Part shown: positions 1 to 7,382 of the stretch, piece after piece
Position numbering within the stretch: position 1 is the stretch's first letter
Layout: the number at the start of each line of letters is the position of its first letter
Source: JAVBUZ01 sp031554725
GTDB lineage: Bacteria > Bacillota > Clostridia > Lachnospirales > Lachnospiraceae
DNA: 38,564 nucleotides
Direction: 5' to 3'
NCBI GenBank assembly: GCA_031554725.1
Contig: JAVBUZ010000011.1
Location: forward strand, 1-38,564
Position numbers and translations under genes: made by a program
The notes under the pieces: generated by a model
Databases searched by the model: none
Seen by the model: only the letters and a program-made list of their open reading frames with translations
Told to the model about the DNA's origin: nothing

Positions 1-781
1 GATTTGCCAGATTTGATTTTCCACTAAAGAAGCTATTGTTTGCCTGTGTGGTAATAATGTGCGGCATTACCATTGGAAATGTTACCTTCCAAAAGGTTTC
101 ATAGCCCGTCGCTCCTTCAATTTTGGAAACCTCATATAAGGAACCTGGTATGGCCTGTAATGCTGCGATAAATATAATAATCTGAACGCCTGAGGCTGAA
201 ATAATATCATTAATTCTTGAAACCGCCGCCATTACGTAATCTAGTAACGACAATGGAATTCCCAAGTCTAAAAACAAATCAATAAAGTAATCTACGCTAA
301 CACCTACACTAGTGGAGGTTGCTGCAATTTCTGTTGCCACTGTGGAGATACCACCAGACATCATGTTTGCACTTAGCTCCATAGCTGCCGTAATTGCCCC
401 TGAGTTTAAAATAACTGGTAAAAAGAATATGGCACGAACAATACCTCTTCCTTTAAATTTTTTATTTAAAAGCATTGCCATAAATAAACTAAAGAAGGTA
501 ATTAGCGGAACATCAACCAGCATACTTAAAACCGAGCTTGTAAGTATTTGTTTAAAGCTACCATGTACTTTAAAAGCATATCTAAAGTTTTCCCAGCCAA
601 CTGCTGTCAGCTTATAGCCACCTTGATTGGCATCCATAGTTAGCTCTGAAAAAGCAAACTGACCTGTCATAAACATGGAACGAATGTATAAGCACGCAAA
701 ACCAATTAACCAAGGTAGGATGAACAAGTAGCCTGTCAGCATTCGTTTTTGAAGGAGAGTTAATTTTTTCTTTTTCTTCAT
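1..781 (-). CDS. Carbohydrate ABC transporter permease (MalF-like), partial at window edge
   Basis: An open frame of 260 codons runs from an ATG at 781 off the left edge, so the 3' end is missing. It starts MKKKKKLTLLQKRMLTGYLF, a basic cytoplasmic tail followed by membrane segment 1, as in MalF/LplB-type sugar permeases. Further membrane segments follow. The cytoplasmic coupling loop (EAA motif) is visible near residues 217-241, with YEVSKIEGATGYETFWKV followed by TFPMVMP. It begins directly after the stop codon of the DUF5696-type gene, so the two are very likely co-transcribed. It is the third permease in this operon, after the pair at 5530-7370. It may therefore belong to a second transporter whose partner lies left of the window. 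The family call is firm; the substrate (a manno-oligosaccharide or breakdown product) is inferred from context only. Confidence 0.85.
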   Translation of the reverse strand, partial: MKKKKKLTLLQKRMLTGYLFILPWLIGFACLYIRSMFMTGQFAFSELTMDANQGGYKLTAVGWENFRYAFKVHGSFKQILTSSVLSMLVDVPLITFFSLFMAMLLNKKFKGRGIVRAIFFLPVILNSGAITAAMELSANMMSGGISTVATEIAATSTSVGVSVDYFIDLFLDLGIPLSLLDYVMAAVSRINDIISASGVQIIIFIAALQAIPGSLYEVSKIEGATGYETFWKVTFPMVMPHIITTQANNSFFSGKSNLAN

Positions 782-3400
782 TTACTTTTCCTCCAATCGA
801 TAGCTTCTTGCTGGCAATGATTTTCCGTCCATATTCTGTTCTTCATCACTATAGTTTACGTAAATGGTTACGCCATTGCTGTAGGTAACCTTGCGAACAT
901 TTTCCGACGAAATTTCATGGTCAATCATCTTATATCCCTGCACCTTTGAAAGTGCTTCGTTTACCTCATTATAAATGGAAATTGCTTCGCCCTTCCAAAC
1001 ATCATATGTAGTTGCGTAGAATCCATTTAAGCCTGTGTTTTTCATCTTGCTAGATTCTTCCCAAGTAAATACATAATGTGGTGCTGCTCCGTATTCAATC
1101 ATGTTAAGAACTATGTCTGTCATGTCCTCTTGATGATAGAAGTTTAATAGCTCTGTAGAATAGCTTATGCTTCCATGAAGCACCATTTCGTATAGAGGAA
1201 TATCCTCATCTACAATAAAGAAATCATTGTGAGAAATTGGTGCATTAATAAGGTCTGTTGTATAGGCAAAGCTGTAATCATTTCCTGCATTTGTCATGAT
1301 ATTCTTGCCAGTGCTCTTTAGTAGCTCAAGCTGCGCTTCTACAACACTTAATGCATCCTCTCTCTGAATTACATTTGTACGTTTCTTATCTGAATGAAGG
1401 GTAGTTCCTAAATCTCTTAAGGAAAGTCCTTCTATATCAAGCTTCTTTGTTTTCTTCACAAAGCTTTCAACGTAACGTGGTAAAAACTTAGGTGAAAGTA
1501 GGTCATATCTTGTTTCCATATATCCAAGACCAGAGGTTGCTCTAAGCGTGGTTGGATTAATCTGACCAAAGCTTGCTACGAAACCAGCACCATAGTATCT
1601 TGACCCTTCCGCTTCGTAGTTAAAACCGTTATCGGCAAAGGTTACATTCTGGAAGGCTACATCTGCATAGAAGCGTCCACCATTACCTGTTACTGTCTCA
1701 CTAAGCTTTTCTAAATCCGATTTTCCTCCCAGCTTACCAAGGACTCTCACTGTGTTTGGTGCATTGTGATAATAGCCTCCGTTAAACCAACCCTGGAAAT
1801 TCATAACCTGATTTTTAATTCCTGCCTCTAAAAACTCATCTGCCATTTTTCCCGCCTGGTCAAAGGTAGTCATTGCGAAGGTTCTAAGATACTGAACACC
1901 TAAAATGTGATTTGTTTCCTTTACGCCACCAATTACGTCATAGTATAAAGGTATATCACCGGTTTCTCCATTTTGCACTAGCTTTCCTTCTTCTATCAGA
2001 CGCTCTCTATAATAGTTTGCAAGTCCTGCATAGCCCTTATCCTCTTTTGTTAAAAAGGTGTATCTCACTTGCAAATTGGAATCATAGATATCCTTTTCAA
2101 GTACATATACGTCTGTATCAGCATTACCAAACATCAGTAGGTTATCTGCTGTTCGAAGCACGAAGGTTGGATATGCATAGTTATAATCGCTATATACACC
2201 AGAAATACCTGCAGTAATTAGTGATAGGGATTTTCCACCCTCTATGGTTGCCAGAATGCTACTATTTTCTCTACAAATACCAAAGAGTGGAAGCTTTACA
2301 CTGTCCGTATATTCTACGGTAGTATAGTTCGCTGCTAGTGGATCAATATCATATACATACTGTGCATAGTTTGCTACCGTTGTTTTTCCATTGTTGAAAC
2401 GGATTAAGGAGCCCGAACCATTTGGTACTACCATATATCCTTCTTCATCTACACCTGCTGCGCCGAAATATCGAAGGAGCTGAATACGGTAAATACTACC
2501 ACCGCCGTATTCTCCCATACCTGATACTGGAACAGAAACCTCCAAGCCGTCCTCATCTAGCTTATACTCTAGCGTCACCTGGAAGGAAATTGGAATTGCA
2601 GCTTCTACACCCGCTAGCTCCATCTGCTCTACATAGTCTTCCTCTGTCCAGCCGATTTCACTTAGCCAGCCCTGCATTTTTGTTATGGATTTTACATTCT
2701 TTTGGGCTACACCATTTAGTTCCACCATGCCTGGTGCTGATGTACTAGTGATATAATATCTGCCAAATGCAGTCGCATCCTTTTCACTTACTTTTTCAGT
2801 GATTTTTTCTATAAGCTCTTCTAGCTTTTCTTGTTCTAGATAGAGTGGAACAATACCATTTTTACTTTTTTCAAAGTTTCCCAGCTTATAGATGTAACGA
2901 ATACCATTTTCGATAGCCTCGGCCTCTACCTGGCCTCTTTCCACACTCATGCTGTAAGAATCATAGGTTCCTGATTTTACTTCCTTGTTGTAGTAGCTTA
3001 ATATAAATTGTGATTTTAAATAGTTTAAGTTTGTTCCATTAGCAATACTATCTTCATCCGCATTTACTGGATTGGAGTAGGTTATCTGGCCATCTCTTTT
3101 ATCATAAATTGCTACGTTTGCTGTTGCTGTATCGGTATAAAGCTTTAAATACTCATTTTCAGCTACCAGCTCCATATCAGCAACATCTGGCTTTGCTTCC
3201 TTTATCGCCTTAAACTCTGTTCCCTCTTGGGTGGAATAGCTAGTTAAAAAGTCGCGATAGTGGTTGTATCCTACATAATATATAAAGTAGAAGGATAAAT
3301 ATCCAATTCCTATCATAGCTGCTAACGCTAGCACGCCTAACACTATCTTTTTTAGCAGACTCATAGGCTGCTTGATTTTTGCTCTTTTTGAAGATTTCAT
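782..3400 (-). CDS. DUF5696-type membrane-anchored protein of a sugar-transport operon
   Basis: 872 residues. A basic N-terminus is followed by one strong membrane segment (about residues 18-42), then a large predicted extracellular part. I recognise the general type: large single-anchor proteins often annotated DUF5696 that sit beside carbohydrate ABC transporters and Yip1-like proteins in Firmicutes. The C-terminal half, with segments such as QVMNFQGWFNGGYYHN and RFYADVAFQNVTFADNGF, suggests a glycosidase-like barrel, but I cannot point to confirmed catalytic residues. The gene follows the Yip1-like gene by 10 bp and abuts the downstream permease, so it lies within the operon. Its function is unknown; a role in binding or processing mannan oligosaccharides at the cell surface is inference from position. 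Confidence 0.75.
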   Translation of the reverse strand: MKSSKRAKIKQPMSLLKKIVLGVLALAAMIGIGYLSFYFIYYVGYNHYRDFLTSYSTQEGTEFKAIKEAKPDVADMELVAENEYLKLYTDTATANVAIYDKRDGQITYSNPVNADEDSIANGTNLNYLKSQFILSYYNKEVKSGTYDSYSMSVERGQVEAEAIENGIRYIYKLGNFEKSKNGIVPLYLEQEKLEELIEKITEKVSEKDATAFGRYYITSTSAPGMVELNGVAQKNVKSITKMQGWLSEIGWTEEDYVEQMELAGVEAAIPISFQVTLEYKLDEDGLEVSVPVSGMGEYGGGSIYRIQLLRYFGAAGVDEEGYMVVPNGSGSLIRFNNGKTTVANYAQYVYDIDPLAANYTTVEYTDSVKLPLFGICRENSSILATIEGGKSLSLITAGISGVYSDYNYAYPTFVLRTADNLLMFGNADTDVYVLEKDIYDSNLQVRYTFLTKEDKGYAGLANYYRERLIEEGKLVQNGETGDIPLYYDVIGGVKETNHILGVQYLRTFAMTTFDQAGKMADEFLEAGIKNQVMNFQGWFNGGYYHNAPNTVRVLGKLGGKSDLEKLSETVTGNGGRFYADVAFQNVTFADNGFNYEAEGSRYYGAGFVASFGQINPTTLRATSGLGYMETRYDLLSPKFLPRYVESFVKKTKKLDIEGLSLRDLGTTLHSDKKRTNVIQREDALSVVEAQLELLKSTGKNIMTNAGNDYSFAYTTDLINAPISHNDFFIVDEDIPLYEMVLHGSISYSTELLNFYHQEDMTDIVLNMIEYGAAPHYVFTWEESSKMKNTGLNGFYATTYDVWKGEAISIYNEVNEALSKVQGYKMIDHEISSENVRKVTYSNGVTIYVNYSDEEQNMDGKSLPARSYRLEEK

Positions 3401-3410
3401 CTGCCGCCTC

Positions 3411-4043
3411 CTATGTTCTAAAGATAATCTCTGTATAAATACTCTTGAAGAACGTAACTACCATGCCAAGCATGTTGCTTAAAAGTAAAAGTATAAATAC
3501 AATGATTAGTAGTGCTACGATTGTTAAAAACAAGGTAAATAATGTCTTTCCCAAAGAATAATTATGTACCTGCATAATTCCAATCAAAATCATAATGATT
3601 CCATAAGCAATACCTAAGGCTAGCATAATTACGTAAAACGCTTGTTCATCGTCTGCTACCGCCTGACTGATTACAGTTGCAAGTGTCATGATAATGGTAA
3701 TTGGGGCCGTGCCATAGCCAATGGCAATGGCAATATCCTTTAGCCTACCCTCACCATCAAGCAGACAGGTAATAGACCAATTGCTTACACATAGAAGAAG
3801 GTAAAAGGCTAAAATACCCATTAGCTCGTAAAAGCTATCTACTCCTCTAGGATCCATATCGTTTACAACAAAGCTTGCAAGAAGTCTGTTTGCTGTAAAG
3901 CTAAAGGAAAAAAATACGACTAATAAAATAGCAAGAGGAACACTACCTTTGTCTGCATGGCGTATCCAATAATAGCCATCCATTGGGTGGGAAACTGTAT
4001 AAAGCATATATTTCCACTTTTCTTTTGAAAAATATTTACCCAT
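3411..4043 (-). CDS. Yip1-family integral membrane protein
   Basis: 210 residues with about five hydrophobic segments (near 34-58, 73-95, 105-127, 136-158 and 167-190). The cytoplasmic N-terminus contains WKYMLYTVSHPMDGYYWIRH. This pattern, a short amphipathic N-terminus with a YxxxxHPxxG-like stretch followed by five membrane spans, is typical of bacterial Yip1-domain proteins. Its ATG lies inside the end of the NHL gene (8-bp overlap), so the two are probably translationally coupled. Such proteins recur next to DUF5696-type and sugar ABC genes, but no biochemical role is established that I know of. Family call moderate to good; function unknown. Confidence 0.7.
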   Translation of the reverse strand: MGKYFSKEKWKYMLYTVSHPMDGYYWIRHADKGSVPLAILLVVFFSFSFTANRLLASFVVNDMDPRGVDSFYELMGILAFYLLLCVSNWSITCLLDGEGRLKDIAIAIGYGTAPITIIMTLATVISQAVADDEQAFYVIMLALGIAYGIIMILIGIMQVHNYSLGKTLFTLFLTIVALLIIVFILLLLSNMLGMVVTFFKSIYTEIIFRT

Positions 4044-5517
4044 TTAGGATTCCCCCTTCCCTCTTCTTGCCCTTTTTCTTGTTTCTTACGGCCTTTAATA
4101 CTCTATATCCTACTAACACCACCACTAAGATAGTTAGTGCATAGTTAGCATTGTTAATTAAAACCTCGTTACGAAAACGTTTAAATGCGATGGAATAGTA
4201 ATCCCTATTCATACCAAGCTTTAGGTATTTCATGGCTAGCCCATATTCTCCGGCTGTTAGATATGCTTTACCAATACCTGTATTTGCAAGCTCGTTATTT
4301 TCATCTAGCTCAAGCACTCTCTGCCATAGTCCAACTGCAAGCTTTTCATCACCATCATAGCGAAGGCTAACTGCTTCATTAATTAGTCTTCCATATTCTG
4401 TAACGCTAAAGAGCACGATTTCTGCTCTACTAGCATCAAGAACTGCTAGCTTACCATTGATATCCTCTACGGAAACTGGCATTGCAAAGGTTCCTTCTTG
4501 AGTTCCCAATCCACCGAAAATGTATAATAGATTTCCTTCATGGTCGTATGTAAAAATTCTACCTCTTCTTCTATCTAAGCAAGAGTAAATACCATTTCCT
4601 CGATATACAACATCTGTAAACTGAGATGGGCCTGCATAATCTGTATTTCCATCAAACCAAAGGTCGCCGCCTACGTTCTTGTTTTCACCTTTTTTAATGA
4701 CGTCTTCGCCCTTTGTATTTAGTCTTCTAACACCCTGTACACCGGTTGCGTCAATGTTTGAGGCATATACAAAGCCATCTAAATCAATATCAATACCTGT
4801 AAATTCTGTAGGAATAAATAGCTGCTGATTGGCTCTTTCTTCTTTCGTAGCTAAACGCTTCCAGAACTTATCCCATACAGAAATTTCAACCTTAATGGTT
4901 CCAAAGAAGTTAGAGAAGTTGCCATTACTTTCAAATACCATGATTCCTTCAAACATGTTTAGAGCAATGACATACATTCTGTCTGCATAATCCACTGTTA
5001 TTTTTAAAGGAGTAAATACATAGCCTGCTTCCAAACTTTCTGATGTTGGATTAGAAACAATTTTTACAAGGCTTCCATCCTCTTCCAAAACAACAATTCG
5101 CCTATTTTGTGAATCTGCTACATATAGCTGCCCTTTTTCAGAAACACAAACGCCGTATGGCTGATTAAAGCTATCTTCTTTTCCATTATTGTCAAAGGAA
5201 GTAATGATGTTTACAACCTTCTTCATGCTTTTGTCTAAAACTACAATTCTATTGTTTCCCGTATCTGCAATGTAAAGCTTTCCATCTGGCGATTTGCATA
5301 TATCCTGTGGTGTTATAAACTTTCCAACTGCCTCGCCATTATATGTGAAATCTTCCCCTCTAATTGCCTCACTTGGTGTATATGCCGCTGGTGTATGATG
5401 AATGTACTATCTATAATCGTAATTATAAGTATCATAAGTTAGCGTAGAAGAATATACTGGCCGGTCTGACGCCATAAGGACGAAGAGAGCCATGATAAAT
5501 GCACATATTTTTTTCAT
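4036..5517 (-). CDS. NHL-repeat/TPR membrane-anchored protein, interrupted by an in-frame TAG at codon 37
   Basis: Reading from the ATG at 5517 gives a signal-peptide-like start (MKKICAFIMALFVLMAS) and then a TAG at 5409-5407. The same frame stays open to 4036. Past the stop the frame continues with TPSEAIRGEDFTYNGEAVGK and several NHL-type repeats (PDGKLYIADTGNNRIVVLD, KGQLYVADSQNRRIVVLEED). A TPR-like stretch (near residues 380-440) and a C-terminal membrane segment follow. Without the stop the protein would be 493 residues. There is no ATG, GTG or TTG between the TAG and the ATG at 5226, which lies inside the first repeat and has no good ribosome binding site. The full gene fits the operon spacing: it starts 13 bp after the permease stop and overlaps the Yip1-like gene. 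The TAG is therefore a recent nonsense mutation (perhaps Trp TGG to TAG), a sequencing error, or a read-through site. Function unknown. Confidence 0.75.
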
Positions 5518-5529
5518 CTTCCGCCCCCC

Positions 5530-6426
5530 TTAATCTTTCATACCTGATGATGTCATGGTTTCTAAGATATTTCTCTGGCAAACAAGGAAGAAGGTAATTG
5601 GAACTGCCGCAATAATAAATGTTACTGCTGCTGCCGCACCTGCTCTTGCTGCACCACCTGCTGCAATTTGCTGGAGTGAAAACTGTAATGGTTTTAAGTC
5701 TTCGTCTCTAAGGAAGGTGCTTCCTGTATTTCCCCACATCTGCTGGAATTGGAATATTGCTAGTGTAAGCCATGCTGGCTTTACGTTTGGCATAACAATT
5801 CTCCAAAATATCTTAAATTCACTTGCACCATCTAATCTTGCGGATTCCATAAGTGAGTCTGGAAGCTGCTCCATAAACTGTTTCATTAGGTATAGACCCA
5901 TACCAAAGGAGCAAGCTGGCAAGATAAGTGCCAAATAACTGTTGTTAATATGTAACCAAGAAATAATCATATACTGTGGTGTCTGTGTAACTGTCCAAGA
6001 GAACATCATGGATAAGACTACCATTTGGAAAAGTATCTTCTTTCCTGGAAAATTGTGCTTTGCAAGTGGGTATGCTGCTAAGGAAGCAATAAGTACGTGA
6101 CCCACCATACCCCCGCCTGTAATGATGACGGTATTTAATATGTATCTAGAAAATGGAACCCACGAGTTGTTCATCAGAACGAATAAGTCTGAAAAATTTT
6201 CAAGGGTCGGGTTTCTTACAAAAATCTTAGGTGGAAACTGGAACAATTCATCTAAAGGCTTTAGTGCATTGTTGATAACCATAACAAGTGGAAGTATCAT
6301 CGCAACGCCACAAATGCCCATCAATACGAACAGTAGGCTGTTACCTGCCATAGATCTGTTTAAGCGTTTTTCTCTGGGTTTAAAAAACCTATGTCTGGGC
6401 TTTGAATAATCTTTTTCTTTTTTCAT
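5530..6426 (-). CDS. Carbohydrate ABC transporter permease (MalG-like)
   Basis: 298 residues with about six membrane segments. The EAA coupling loop is MESARLDGASEFKIFWRI followed by VMPNVKPAW, near residues 191-218. Length and layout match MalG/AraQ-type permeases of the CUT1 sugar importer family. The ATG overlaps the stop codon of the upstream MalF-like permease by one base (ATGA), so the pair is translationally coupled and should form the membrane channel for the solute-binding protein at 7383. No ATPase gene is in the window; CUT1 importers in Firmicutes often share an unlinked MsmK-type ATPase. Uptake of manno-oligosaccharides is inferred from the neighbouring mannan enzymes. Confidence 0.92.
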   Translation of the reverse strand: MKKEKDYSKPRHRFFKPREKRLNRSMAGNSLLFVLMGICGVAMILPLVMVINNALKPLDELFQFPPKIFVRNPTLENFSDLFVLMNNSWVPFSRYILNTVIITGGGMVGHVLIASLAAYPLAKHNFPGKKILFQMVVLSMMFSWTVTQTPQYMIISWLHINNSYLALILPACSFGMGLYLMKQFMEQLPDSLMESARLDGASEFKIFWRIVMPNVKPAWLTLAIFQFQQMWGNTGSTFLRDEDLKPLQFSLQQIAAGGAARAGAAAAVTFIIAAVPITFFLVCQRNILETMTSSGMKD

Positions 6427-7370
6427 TACTCTCCTACCCTCCTTAATAGTTTCTGTACCAGCATATTAGAACCTACCATTAATAAAAATAGGACTGTAGC
6501 TATGGCGGAAGCATAACCCATTTCAAATCGAACCGTACCGTAGTCTAATAGGTGGGTTACCACTGTTGCACCAGAATAGTTGACTGACGGGTTACCCGCA
6601 AGCTGTATGGATACATCAGCAATTGCAAAAGCTTGTGTAATCTGCATAACAGCACCGAACATAAGCTGTGGCTTCATGGTTGGTAGTGTTACATACCAAA
6701 GCTCCTGCCAACGATTTTTAACTCCATCTAAGGCTGCTGCCTCATATAAGGACTTGTCAACGGTTTGAAGTCCTGCAATAAATGCCAGGAATCCAGTACC
6801 AAGACTGAGCCATAGCTGTACAATAATCAGTGCCGGGAGTACATATTTCTCGGTTTTGAGCCACAGTATTGCTTCATCAATGAATCCCAAATCCATTAAG
6901 AAACCGTTTAAGTAACCATAACGGTCACCGGATAAAATCAGATTCCAAACAACGTATGCATTACCACAAATTGATGGTGCATAGAAAATCAAGGTTAGGA
7001 AGGCTCTAAGCCAACCTTTAAATTCATTAATAATCCATGCAAAAAGCAAACAAAGCATATAGCTTACTGGTCCGGTTACTACTGCAAGAATCATTGTATT
7101 TTTTAAAGATTTTAGGAAAATATCATCCTCTAAAAATAACTTTACATAGTTTTTCCAACCTACAAATTGTGGAATCTCCAGCATATTGTAATAAGTAAAG
7201 CTAAAGCAAATTGACATTACTACCGGTAATACGGTAAAGAAGAAAAACAAAATGAAATATGGCGCTAGCATCGCATATGATGATTTGCTTCTCTTTATCT
7301 GATAACTAAGCGTTGCCTGCTTTTTCGCAATGGCAAGTGCTTCTTCAGATACTTTAACTTGTTCATCCAT
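6426..7370 (-). CDS. Carbohydrate ABC transporter permease (MalF-like)
   Basis: 314 residues. A 30-residue cytoplasmic N-terminus is followed by six or so membrane spans, starting with YAMLAPYFILFFFFTVLPVV. The EAA loop is clear: YEAAALDGVKNRWQELWYV followed by TLPTMKPQL, near residues 221-248. This is the MalF/UgpA-type partner of the downstream permease. The gene starts 12 bp after the solute-binding protein gene, consistent with one transcript. The family call is secure; the substrate is inferred from the operon. Confidence 0.92.
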   Translation of the reverse strand: MDEQVKVSEEALAIAKKQATLSYQIKRSKSSYAMLAPYFILFFFFTVLPVVMSICFSFTYYNMLEIPQFVGWKNYVKLFLEDDIFLKSLKNTMILAVVTGPVSYMLCLLFAWIINEFKGWLRAFLTLIFYAPSICGNAYVVWNLILSGDRYGYLNGFLMDLGFIDEAILWLKTEKYVLPALIIVQLWLSLGTGFLAFIAGLQTVDKSLYEAAALDGVKNRWQELWYVTLPTMKPQLMFGAVMQITQAFAIADVSIQLAGNPSVNYSGATVVTHLLDYGTVRFEMGYASAIATVLFLLMVGSNMLVQKLLRRVGE

Positions 7371-7382
7371 TTCATTTTCCCC

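Noticed and set aside
312..617. Rightward 101-codon open frame at the left edge
   Set aside because: Exact antisense of the permease, whose EAA motif and membrane segments are clear on the minus strand.
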